From positions 13,413,091 to 13,477,090 of the forward strand of contig NC_135567.1 in assembly GCF_964340395.1 (NCBI RefSeq): a stretch of DNA of 64,000 nt, read 5' to 3'. This DNA is from Glandiceps talaboti (Eukaryota; Hemichordata; Enteropneusta; Spengelidae). The notes below the pieces were generated by a model, which saw nothing but the letters and a program-made list of their open reading frames with translations, ran no database searches and was not told where the DNA came from. Below, in pieces: positions 51,399-63,600 of the stretch (position 1 is its first letter; each line of letters starts with the position of its first letter). Position numbers and translations under genes: made by a program.

Positions 51399-54353
51399 AG
51401 ATAAAATGACCTTTTGCAGGAAGATTTTGGCAAAAAATTTGTTTTTACAGTAATAAACTCTTGTAATTCAACATCATAGATTGAAATTTTTAGTGAAAAA
51501 ATTTATACTTTTCTCAAAACTTTAATTTAATCTTAATGAAGTACCAACATAGGGGGAAAATGGTATATTTTTCACTGATCAAGTATTCTTACCAAATAAG
51601 CAGTATTTTGGTAATAACTTTTTACGAGAAAAAAATCATGTTGAAATTGTAATGTGTGGAATTCTATAAAGTAAAATTTATAAGCACCCATCTCTTTTAT
51701 TGTGTGTAATGAGTTGGTGAGTTAAGGAGTGGTTCTAGGGCTGGCTATTACTCAGTAACCTGTGTTCACAGAGATGAGAACATAGTCAAAAATATCCATT
51801 TTTTATTTATCAATTCTTTTCACTGAAGATGTATTCACCAAATAAAACAGTTTAAATCAAATCAAAGGATGTTGCATTATTATAATTTTTTTATATAATT
51901 TTTTTTAAGTATGTACGGTTTGTACATGGAGAGTAAGATCAAAATGTTTTGGGGTTTGTTTTACATATTGTTAAAATTGATTTACATAAATATGTATCAC
52001 ATTGCTGATTTCCAGAATTAACTATGTGTCTCACTGTCTCTTATGCAATGTGTCCTCTAATAAAATATAAAATGTTTTGTTTGTTTTGACTAAAACTGTT
52101 GGTTTTTGTGAGTCGCTATGGCAATAATGACAACACCAATTCAGTACAAAACGAACTTTAATGATGAATGGAAAAAACGGAGTATAAAACAAGGAAAGAA
52201 ACACCTAACTAATAACTCAATCGGGTAACTAGGCAACTATTACACGAATCGTAGAAAGGGATTGTGGGACGCCAAGTTTTGATGGGCCACACAAAAATTA
52301 TGTGCATCAATTTGGCTCAGATAGCTGACATGTATGTAAGGCCTTATTCGAGACGAATAACTGGGATGTGTAACATATCCCTCATTGGCCTGTGAGGGCG
52401 CCGTGTTTGGGAAGGGAGATTAGACAGCGCCCACAACGGCTGGTCCGTCAGTCTACGTTGTTGCATGCTTGTATCCACTAAATATACGAATACGAAGTGC
52501 TTTCGATGGCCGTCATTACTTTCATGAAGACCGCGTGAAACGTAAAATCATTGCCGGTATTAAGTAAAAAGGAATTGACCCAGTGACCAGAGAACAAATT
52601 TCTTGGGTGTTAAAAAGTTAATAAACTGGCGTTTAATGGGGGGGGGGGGGATAAAAACCTGCAACTTGCACAATTTTACATGATGTAAGTGCACTAGCTG
52701 TCTCTAGTGATCACTGTCAACATCACGATCCTCTGAAACACCACATGTACTCATTTTGTTTACAGTTATCTGGCCCCTCAAAACAATATGAAAAATGAAA
52801 ATCATACTCCGTCTTGTGAAATTTGGTTAACAGAGCTTCCCTCCCTTCAGTGTTTCACACCAATTCGTGAGGTCAAAGGTCGCTACAGTAGACAAAATAC
52901 ATGATGATGAGAGAGAGAGCCGGACAGATGAGAGACGATCACGTGACGTTGCGTTGGCGTCTCACGACGCCGTCGAATATTTTAGTTGTTGATAAAAGTA
53001 ATCAAAATTGGTCTTTTTGTTGCATTTTTTTATGTTATCAATTCATTTTATAAATAGAACTATGCGTTGTCACTACATCTAATGATGTCAACAACGTCCG
53101 GTACATTACAATGTCAGTATGTGTTCTCTGATTTTAAAATTTGTTCTTTAGGTTTGGTTACAAGCGATTCGAAGTTCATTTTGGATGATTTTTTGTGGGA
53201 TTGACGCAAGGGCCTCGGCAGAACTCTAGTGTAGTAGTTAGGCAATTTTTCGTGAACTGGTTGTCATGCATGGCCCAGACAGAAATATTCTGTTATAAAT
53301 TTTACGAATTACACTTGGAAATAATTCGTAAATTCCCCAAACCTTTGCTATTTTACGAAAAAACGAGCGACAGTGGAAACACAGAATCAATATATCAAAG
53401 AAATACATAATAGATTTTATATGATATAATCTTTTTACTGTAAAGTCTCGTGTCACAAAGTGATGACGTCATGAGTTTAGTGAAAGTATGTTAACCCTCA
53501 GACAACCTTTCAGTGGGCGTAAGTTAACTTGGACATTGACCTAGGATTGACCCAAAGACGTGTATGCAAATCAATGAGAATTTAATCTGTATGTAAATTA
53601 GTCGGTAGTGAATTATCATATACATGTTATTATTATTGTTACAGTACATGCTACAAGCTGGTTCAGATGTTTACGTTATTTATGCAAATTAGTTAAACAA
53701 CGAATTAATTAGCATGTTTGATTGACGGATGGCTGACTTTTGAGGTAAAAAATACCCAGTATGCAGTTTCGCAGCAGACGAGAATTAGTAGTAGAGTTGC
53801 AACGTAGCGATGTGGACATTTTAGCCAACGGATGGCTAAATATTTTTATCCTGAACTCGCTGTATGTGTAATTGTACCTCAGAAGTTTGAAGTTTCCTTC
53901 GTTTTATTTCATTATACACCGGTATTTTCGTTTAATTTATTCCTATCACACTCTGGGTTTCTGCCACTCAGATTCACTGTAAGTGCACGGTACGGTCGGT
54001 CATTTTCTGAAGCCAACGAGTAACATGTGTCGGAACTCCCAGTTTGCACAGTGTCGTGATAACGGAATAGGCAGGATTTTGGCATGTCTTCGTGATAACA
54101 TTTACAGCCACAGTATACTGTAACAGGTGGTTTTGTGACCCAAGTCTATGTAGGTACTCTAAGAACGGACATTTGATCCGGAATGGAATTGGAGTGAAAA
54201 GTAACACTAGTACGCGTAGAGTGAATTGTGTGCACTCTTGGACAATATCAACTTTGAACTTTGACTGAAAATACTTGAACTTGGTACCATATTACCAATG
54301 AACATTTCTGTAGCAGTTTCGGTTGATCGTCATCAGTGAAAAGTTCAGCAAAT
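51399..54353. other. No gene proven; promoter-like patch with possible first exon
   Basis: 52080-52330 is a worn hAT-MITE relative (GTGAGTCGCTATGG, GGGACGCCAAGTTTTGATGG). CATTGGCCTGTGAGGGCGCC is at 52383 and a G-run at 52640-52649. 52900-52990 is CpG-richer with a palindromic TCACGTGA at 52939-52946. A GTAAGT at 54354 after CAGCAAAT could be the donor of a noncoding first exon on the plus strand, but no ATG frame crosses it. Confidence 0.35.
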
Positions 54354-54976
54354 GTAAGTTAAATGAGTTTATATTCACAAATTATAATTATTGTGTAGTA
54401 CTTCTAGTTTGCACTGTCTATATGTGTGAAGACGATACTTTGCGAGTTGGATCGCAATAATATATCGATGTTATAGATTCTCCAGGGATTCTCAATACAA
54501 TGTGTGTGTGTGTGTGTGTGCTTATGTGTATATGTATATGTGTAAGTGTGTGTGTGTGTGTGTTTATTTAATTTGGGCTACAGTGTAACTCATTACTCAT
54601 ATGGAAATAATACACCGTGATTCCATCAGCTTTGAGATCTTCGGAGCTGTTGCTGATGTTTAAAGCACAGTAATTGAATAATGTTTTCAAAAGTGCATGT
54701 ATGCAAGAGAGAGTATGTTCGATATTTGTACTTGGTGAGTTTGAACTATAAGTATACTAAATTGAGGATGGGCAAGGGTGTCCCCTAGTACGATTTACAG
54801 AAAAAAATAACTGTTGAATTACATATTACGAAGATACAATTTCAATTTTTACATTTATGATGAAAAAACACAATTTACGAATTATGAAGAAAATAAACTG
54901 AAGTTTACGTTTTATAATTATAACTGGAAAGTTCTTGGAAGTGTTCTCGCGTAGGTCTCGTAGGCAGCGCCTCCAT

Positions 54977-55080
54977 CGGTTACCTAGACTCTTGCCGTTG
55001 AGGGCTCCCCCATCTCAGCTGCATGAATCTCATGTCTCTGCTGGGGAGGGAGCCCATAACGACAAGAGTCTGGGTAACCG
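54977..55080. mobile_element. Hairpin element with about 33-bp arms
   Basis: Left arm CGGTTACCTAGACTCTTG, CGTTGAGGGCTCCC; right arm GGGAGCCCATAACGACAAGA, GTCTGGGTAACCG. The loop is about 38 bp (CATCTCAGCTGCATGAATCT). The stem is GC-rich with few mismatches. It may be a small MITE or a structured RNA; no evidence of transcription. Confidence 0.7.
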
Positions 55081-55604
55081 AGACTGTGTCGATGACTAAA
55101 TATCTAAAAATGGCTGGTTTTTCCAAAATAAATTTTGGCCCGTAGGTGTATGTTTGTACTTTTTATATGCCTTAGGGTGCTGGGTCAGCTTCAAATTCTA
55201 CTGAAATAATTTTCCTTGTGTGTACATGTGTGACACAAGTCAATTCCATTGACAAACTTTGACCTTTATGGGCTTGGGAATTCCCCCCCCCCCTCCTTCA
55301 AAAAACCCAAAAAAACAAACAAAAAGAAGTTCAAAAAGACACTGCATTGTGACATGACTGCTATTTTAACAAATTATGGATTATGTTTACTGTTGCTTGT
55401 ATTGAATCCTTTTAACGTCGTACAATTACAGTACAGTTGTATGTACTTTTCTTTTACGTGTACGAAAAAAGTCAGAAAAAGTGGTACTTTTACTTAAAAT
55501 AACAGTTTTACGGACTTTATTGCAACATTTTACAAATAATGAAAAATGGAATGGCCCGAGTACGTAAAAAAGTATGAAAATACCCCTTGCCCATCCTCTA
55601 AATT

Positions 55605-55835
55605 GTCACGTCAAGTCGACAGTCAAGTCAAGTCAATTCAACTAAAGGTAGGTAACATCTCAGACCACTAAAATGTAGTGGTCTGAGGTAAAATCAAGTA
55701 TGTAATGTCAAGACTCAACTCGAGGGAAGTCAAGCTCAAGCTGTGTCAAGTAAAGGAATGTCAAGGTCAAGTGAAGGTAAGTAAGGTTAAGTAAATGTAA
55801 GTCAAGTTGAGTCGCGTCAAATCAAGAGTTTTAAG
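55605..55835. repeat. GTCAA-rich degenerate repeat with a perfect 12-bp hairpin
   Basis: More than fifteen GTCAA/GTAA/CAAGT phrases in 230 bp, without a fixed period. Within it, CTCAGACCACTA (55659-55670) and TAGTGGTCTGAG (55676-55687) form a perfect 12-bp stem with a 5-base loop. Confidence 0.7.
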
Positions 55836-56147
55836 TCATTTGTCAAATGACTTAATTCAGCATATACATGTATATTGATTTACAAAATAGCTAGTAATTA
55901 CTAGCTATTGTGTACTTATTTCCAACTACATGGGTACTTACACTGTAAGTTGTCATATCAAGTCCTGTGAAGTCTAGTGACTGGAAAGACGAATGTAAAA
56001 ACTCCATGGATTCCAGGCTAGAGTGATCGCGTCCTCTAAGTTGTTACATTGTTTCTCCAAAAACTAGTAATCTACATTTTGATGGTGAGAGTTTTAGTCA
56101 GAATTACATAGATAGATGAATTACAAAGTGAAATCCAATGTTTACAG

Positions 56148-57065
56148 TTACTGTTTTTGAGTTAACATATCAATGTTAAGATCACCCATGACAATCGTTT
56201 CAACGTCTTCACTGCATGCACGATCTAGGGTTAATGATTCAAATGTAGTAAACCATGACGAAGCGGAGTCTGGAGCCGGTATACAGTACCTATTAGTATT
56301 GGTTTGGAGTTGGTGAAATTGATTTGTATCCACAGGTCTTCAATGTTGTTTGATTTAAGATCTTCCCACTGTCTGTATTTCAGATGAGTATTAGTCTGTA
56401 TGTTGAACAGTAGTTGTATACAATATTGAGGGTTTTCTGACATGTAGAACGAGTTGGTGCTAATATTGAAACGTCATCTTCTGAAGGAGGCAAGCAGGAG
56501 TAACCTTTGGGTTGCTCTCTAGTGGTGAGCTTATAATTAGTAACAGTTCCTAACAGATCCGGGAATAGGGAACCCATGTAACTGTCACAACATCCGACAC
56601 CACTGTCATGTGACTGTTCTCGTTCAACCAAGAGGTTGCGTCCATTGGCATAAATTAGGAAAAGAGTCGTTGAAAGAATCCTTCCCTGTCATACACCTGT
56701 CGTATTGGATATCAAAGTTTTGAATTTACACCCACGGTGTACAGTTTGTGAAATAGACCATTCCACCATAGAGAATCAATAGCTTTGTGAATATCTCGGC
56801 TACACATACATACTTTGCTATGTCATTCAATGTAATGAGGGGTCGTCTCTAGAATACAGAATACTGTAGTAATATTACTCTGACCAGGTTGATAACTAAC
56901 TGGCTTGTGGGGTGTGTGATTTTCTTTTCGAGGAGCCATGGTTGTAAGCGATGTGAAATACACACTTCAATTTCAAAGAGTTTTTGCAAAGTTGGTAGCA
57001 ATGTAATTCCTCTGTAGTTTGCAGGATCAAAATGGATGTACACCGCGCAACCATAGAATGTAAAA
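56148..57065 (-). mobile_element. Non-LTR retrotransposon (LINE) remnants
   Basis: On the minus strand, from high to low coordinates: a reverse-transcriptase start (about 57050-56860, NYRGITLLPTLQKLFE, a classical LINE RT motif), a middle part (about 56800-56650, with AIDSLWWNGLFHKLY and GVRQGRILSTTLFL readable in shifting frames) and the YADD region (about 56520, EDDVSILAPTRSTCQKTLNI, first residue changed). Then an APE-type endonuclease fragment follows (about 56443-56148, EDLWIQINFTNSKPILIGTV, VMGDLNIDML). Several frameshifts and stops interrupt both. Endonuclease after RT is the reverse of the order in a LINE, so these are two adjacent fragments or a rearranged copy. Confidence 0.72.
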
Positions 57066-57250
57066 AACGGGTTAAATGCATTTTGTGTAACCTTCCCGGA
57101 CCACCGCTTGATCCTAGAATGTTTTTCGCGACCATAGAATGTGCAAGTTCCCCGACCATCGCCCGATAATAGAATGTATTCCGCGCAACCATAGAATGTA
57201 AAAACCGTGTTAAATGCATTTCCGGACCATCGCTTGATCCCAGAATGTGT
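57045..57250. repeat. Two-unit repeat of about 130 bp beside the LINE fragment
   Basis: CGCGCAACCATAGAATGTAA and GTTAAATGCATTT then GGACCA.CGCTTGATCC occur at about 57047-57118 and 57181-57246. Related shorter phrases (CGACCATAGAATGTGCAAG) lie between. Confidence 0.7.
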
Positions 57251-57299
57251 AGAAGACACATACGGTAATACACTTTTTAAAAATTCTAACTTTGTATGG

Positions 57300-57904
57300 T
57301 TCTATGAAATATTTTACCCATAACTCTCTCTGATTTGTACTGTCAGACATCATCTTCTGGCAGTCAGACAAATCTCACCTGTCACCAGGGTTTTGTAAAA
57401 ACATTTTTGACATTTTGCGAAAAATAGAATTACCACTGATTAGTTTCTGATTACCCATTTTCATTGACAGTGATTTATTGTAGGAGATAGATATTTTAGG
57501 AATTTGTCAACCTAATTTAGTGAAAGACGTTATGAAAGTTATTTTTATTAAGTAAGGAACCCCCAAACGTAAAAGCAGAGAGTTGTGGATAAGATATTGT
57601 ACAAAGTGGTTTAGTGTTGCGTGTTTTGGCATAGACACATGGGCAAATATTCCTTGTACTAAGGGGTGATATCAATATTTTAATTTAGGATACAAAGGAC
57701 AAATTCTTATAAATGGGTGGGGGGGGGGGTTGAACCATTTTAGATCTCATCGTACAAAAACTATTTTACTTTTAATGGGTCTGTTTTGTACCCCTAAATA
57801 CAAATATTTCTAACAAAATGTGAAATTGAGAAATGGAAAAAATGTTCGCATAGTAGATACATGACACTAAAGTAAAGTGTCAACAAAAGAACTATTTTCT
57901 CCTC
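57300..57904. other. No feature recognised
   Basis: AT-rich DNA with a poly-G run at 57718-57729. No exon seen. Confidence 0.5.
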
Positions 57905-58172
57905 ACTGCACACTGGCTTTGTATTCATAGCACTGCATACTACTACATACTGGCTTTGTATTCATAGCACTTCATACTACTACATACAGGCGTTGTATTC
58001 ATAGCACTACATACTACTACATACTGGCTTTGTATTCATAGCACTACATACTACTACATACTGGCTTTGTATTCATAGCACTACATACTACTACACACTG
58101 GCTTTGTATTCATAGCACTACATACTACTACATACTGGCTTTGTATTCATAGCACTACATACTACTACTATA
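57905..58172. repeat. 37-bp minisatellite, seven copies
   Basis: Units read CACTGGCTTTGTATTCATAG then CACTACATACTACTA. The array ends with an extra ACTACT and decays at 58172, about 160 bp before the somatomedin-B-like exon. Confidence 0.9.
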
Positions 58173-58330
58173 TACTGATTTGAAATTGATTGTATGGTCT
58201 GAAACAATTTTTAATGATGTATCTCATCTCTAGTTAAAGCATACATTTACAAAGTGTTCTTTTTACTCATTGAAGAATTGATTTGCCAATTGTATTTAAC
58301 ATTTACTCTTATTCTAATCAATTGGGACAG

Positions 58331-58441
58331 GATATTGTGATGGACAATGTAATTGGTACGATTACGACTTCTATTGTAGCTGTCTTCATAGTTGTATCTT
58401 TAGTGGTGACTGGTGTCTGGATTATTTTGAACAATGTGGAG
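58331..58441 (+). CDS. Orphan exon encoding a somatomedin-B-like module
   Basis: A 111-bp segment between AATCAATTGGGACAG and the donor GTAAGG, phase 1 on both sides, the usual form of a shuffled extracellular module. In phase 1 it reads GYCDGQCNWYDYDFYCSCLH, then SCIFSGDWCLDYFEQCG. The spacing C-x3-C-x8-C-x-C-x3-C-x6-C-x5-C fits somatomedin B (C-x3-C-x8/9-C-x-C-x3-C-x5-CC-x5-C). The GDxCLDY ending is diagnostic. One Cys of the CC pair is Trp, so the module has seven of eight cysteines and one disulfide would be lost. SMB domains occur in vitronectin, ENPPs, PRG4, SUSD2 and large secreted proteins. No other exon of its gene was recognised. It may be part of a larger gene or a decayed exon. 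Confidence 0.55.
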
Positions 58442-58542
58442 GTAAGGATGATTTATGGATAAAACTGTGTTTTAGAAAAACAATTAATTTTAGTTGTCTT
58501 TCTGTGCCTGACTCTTATCTTGCCCCTCTCTCTCCCTCCCCT

Positions 58543-59523
<981 letters not shown>

Positions 59524-59878
59524 TGCCTAAATAATTGTTTGGTTTCGGTTACCGACCCCACCTGGCTTTTCACTGCCGACCCTAAACTTTTTTTTACGTA
59601 TTCAAAAAAAAAAATCGCAAAAATTGTGCTCTTTATACGAGAAATAGTGGATGCGGAAACTGACATCAACTTAAAAATACAATATAAAACTTTAACTGTT
59701 CTTCCAATTTGTGCTATGGCTGTATATCTGAGAGAGAGACCATTTGGAAAACAATGGAAAACCTGAACTAGACACTCCCACATAAAAAAATATATAATAA
59801 AATAAAATGAAAAATCTACCTACCCCACCTATTCTAAAATTGAGCGTAATCGGAATCACACAATTTTTTTATTAGGTC
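59524..59878. mobile_element. PIF/Harbinger-type MITE, copy 3
   Basis: Begins TGCCTAAATAATTGTTTGG and ends CACAATTTTTTTATTAGGTC, with TTA at 59521-59523 and 59879-59881. Interior as in the copy at 23246 (CACTGCCGACCCTAAAC, AGAAATAGTGGATGCGGAAA). Confidence 0.85.
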
Positions 59879-60377
59879 TTACACCACGTTATATATACAT
59901 TTCGTTGTGGTGATTTAAATTACTACTGAATTCTTTTGAAGGTGGACTGTTCGGATCGGGTGATATATACTCTGGATAGTGGCGGCTTGTAAAATTATTT
60001 ATGACTTTGAAAGAAGGTCGCGCTCGCCTTGCCTTGAAACCAATCATCCGATGTATCGATCGAATAATGTGATGTACAGACGTTTTAAGCGTAAACAAAT
60101 TATTCAACTTTTCGCTTTTTGTTCGTTTTTTTGCTTGTCGTAAAGGGTCGTGTGCAAAGTTATTTATTTTTCTACGTCATCCAACGATAACTCCGACAAC
60201 ATTTAATACTAGTAATCATTTTCAATTAAATGAAATACCTTTTTCTTATCGTATAAATTGTTATTCTGGAAATTCTAATATTTGCAATATAATTAAGCGT
60301 GAAAATGTTTTTAATTTTCTCTTTGTTGTGTGCAGAATTGTTTATAAGTTAAATTGCATCATGCGTTTTGCCAGTCA

Positions 60378-60428
60378 TCACGTGCATGTTTGGATCACAT
60401 GACCTGGTCAAAATTAACATAATAAAAG
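60378..60428 (+). promoter_or_regulatory. Promoter: E-boxes and TATA-like box
   Basis: TCACGTG at 60378-60384, TCACATGACC at 60395-60404 and a TATA-like AATAAAAG at 60421-60428. Transcription would start near 60450-60458, upstream of the donor at 60617. Confidence 0.4.
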
Positions 60429-60449
60429 TGACCCTGTGACGTAGCATCA

Positions 60450-60616
60450 CATGCTTTCTGGTCACGAGTTGTGCATCCTGTACTTACAACCATTCAAGTA
60501 CCAGACGCTATCAAACGTGCTGTCAAATCTAGCTATATATTCCGACCTGAAAGCATCGCAGTTGCTCAGAGCTTGGCTTGTTAGTTTCAAATAGTCTGTA
60601 TTTTAGAAATATTAAG
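60450..60616 (+). other. Candidate noncoding first exon of a downstream gene
   Basis: A stretch of about 165 bp without a long ATG frame ends TTTAGAAATATTAAG followed by the strong donor GTAAGT at 60617. With the TATA-like box about 30 bp upstream of its presumed start, it looks like the first exon of a plus-strand gene whose coding exons lie to the right. The start is estimated, not seen. Confidence 0.4.
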
Positions 60617-63600
60617 GTAAGTAACTTTAACGATGTGCTGTTTTACGGCAGTATAGCGCCGAAATAATGCATACGATGTTTTATTTTTCACCCGGCACTT
60701 TCACTCGATCATGTGATGGAAATTGTGTATGTGTAGACGGCCTTCTTTAACCTCTGTGTTCTACCGTCCTTAGTCATACCAGCTCTGAACTCAACATATG
60801 GTGAGATTTTGGTTGATTTTACACCACTTCTGGTGTTTAGTTTGTGTAAATCCATGTGAAAAGGTCATCTGCGAGAAGCGAACTCCGATGTCAACATTGG
60901 CCAACAAAGGCCAGTTTATTTTGAAACCGCGTTATCAAACCAAAGCGTGTCACAAGTTAATATTAACTTGAGACAAGAAAACGTGCCGCGAAATCTTGTA
61001 CTGTCATCTTATCTCCTGATTGACAAAAGTCGACTTAGTTTAACGTGTGCGTCATTTTTTGGCCAAGGTCAAATTGCCGGTATTTTCTTTGTTGATATTT
61101 ACGTAGGTGTCCGGCGGTGATCACGTGAAGTTGACCGGGGAATTTAACCGGTGTCATTGTTAGATTTCCGGGTGTGTCACCGAATTACGTCCATTTCCTT
61201 AACTTAAATAACCTCAAATAATCTTACTCGGGGTCTTAGGGGTACTGTGGTTTGGTCACGATCACGGAAGTATGACATATCGCCCGTGACAATAAATACA
61301 TATACTATGTTGTGCAAGGGCCTTTATGAGACGAGTCATTGTTACATCACACTGTTCAATGTGTACAGATTGTCTCTGGCAAATAGTTACTTCGTAAACA
61401 ATAGAATCAACCCAAAAGCAGTGACATCATTTGTTTTGCCAAACTTTACTGGTGAAGGTGAAAGTTAGAAACTATGGCATGGATTATGTCATTTTCGGAA
61501 GTTGGCAACTCAAGTGAAGAGAATCAAGCAGATTTAATGATAGCATAAGAACAGTAGCCACTTCTGTTTGACATACAAATGAGGTATAGGTTAGGGGGTC
61601 TAACTCTGTTCCCATAGCTATCCCAAACTCCCTAGTTTGCAACAGATATGTATCTTTTGTACTGTCATTGTGCTATAAATATTCTTTCCCAATTTTGAAC
61701 AAAATTACCAACAACTATTTTTGTAGCTCATATTCTAAATATTTAGTTTCATCTTACAAGTTGTGAGGCCACTTTGAGCCATTCTGCATATTGAGTTTAT
61801 TTTGCTTGCATTTAGTTTGCATTTTGGTTGCTAAAGAAAGGGGGGGGGGATTCTCCAGCTTTGTATTTCCTTTTCTGTGATTTCTGTAGGATTTTAGTCC
61901 AATACACCTGTGTGCATTGTAGTGTAATAGGTCTGCTCAAGTTCAGTATGTTTACCTGTACTTGGACTGAAAAAAACAGTTTGAGGCCAAGGTCAAGAGA
62001 AGCATTTGAAAGGGAAAATTATGATAAGTGCATGAGCACACCTGAACCATGTACAAACCCAAATGAACACACCAAATATTGGAGATTTGTATATTGGCTT
62101 GATTTGTGAAACAGGATGGGGTTGCAGAATGTGGTGTGAGAAACTGTGTCCATCTCATAATAAAATCCAGTGGGTTGCTGTTAACAATAAACTTTGTTGT
62201 AAAAAGGAGGGTCTTTATAAATTCATGTCACATGTTGGTGTTCTCAGGTATGACACAGCACCTTTGAAAAACTGGTGAAATTCCCACACCCCATCAACTA
62301 TTGTTATGCAAATTACTTGAATACATGCAGAGAAGAATGATTGTGATTGGTCAGTAGTTTGTAATAGTTTTACTAGGATCACTAAATATTCAACCCTTGA
62401 AGTGTACAATAATAGCCATTCCCTATAAATTATACAGATTGGTTGTATGTTAGGGGGTCAACCCCACTCTCATACTCTAACCCTAACTCCCTAGTGTATC
62501 TAAAATGTGTTCAGACCAGTGTTCTGCACCCAGCAGTTCATGTAGATACTAGTACATGGTATTACATCAGCCACTTCTGAGTCATGTGACCTGCTATTTA
62601 TATTTCAATGACATTCAAAAAATCTTCGTGTATCAAATGTTTACTGTAGAGTTTTATTTAACAGATGTACTCACTGAATTTAGTTTGATAGTAATATCAC
62701 GTAGGATGAGGGGTATAGTCCTCTTAAAATATTTCAGTGTTTCAGTTCCCCTGAAATTTTGAGGTAGAAATTGTCGTGAAAAGTAGTGTAAATTAAAGTT
62801 AGTGTGTTTGTTGAGACTTTGAAATTTCCTCAGGTTCAAAGATTTCTAAAACTTAATATTGAACAAAAGATGATAACAGTGGTTAAAAATCACCAGAGGG
62901 GTGGACTCATGCCGCTCCCATTAAAATTGCAGCCTGAACACATAGTACTGCGACAGCACTACTGCTGTATTGGATATGGCAGTGATAATTGATAAATGTT
63001 GTGTTTCTCTTTGTCTGAAAGATGTAACATTCAGCAGTGTTATTACTAAGGGTGGGGAACCCCAGTAACAGAAAGGAGAAGTGATAAAATAACTGTGTTT
63101 CCTCATAGTTTATTGTAATTTTGTTTAGCAACCCAACCCAGGTAAAATGACCTGGGAACCCCAGTAGATTTTACCTACTTACCACTCTTAAAAAAAAGAC
63201 TTCATGCCTTACTATCACAACCATTAGTTTAGAACTTATAGAAGCCTGATATCCAGTGATAGAGTTGAACAATGCAATAGTCTGCTTCCCTGGGTTTTCA
63301 AATACTTGTCTGTATTCTAAGATTTCATAAATTTGGATTTGTTAAGTCACCTGATGTCTGTAGGTGGTAGTCACATGACTCAGCATTATGGAATGCGTTA
63401 TTCAATACCCTAGTAATCTTTGCCCACAGAACTCCGAATGTGTGTGGTTATTTGACTTGAAGCTATGACTAATATGGTCAATTGAACTGAACATACACAA
63501 TTTGCATAACAAAAGAAATTTGTAGACAGATTCATAAGGTGATACTTTGCAAGATCATCATATAGCTCTCTCCTGATTGGCTGTGGATTTTTGTGGCGGT

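Noticed and set aside
58331-58441. TM-like reading of the same exon (VIGTITTSIVAVFIVVSLVV)
   Set aside because: The alternative frame is hydrophobic, but the phase-1 frame shows a specific cysteine signature and symmetric phases, which is better evidence.
61828-62278. Cys-containing frames (for example ICETGWGCRMWCEKLC)
   Set aside because: Checked as possible extracellular module exons because of the nearby SMB exon. Cysteine spacing fits no module I know and no splice borders match.
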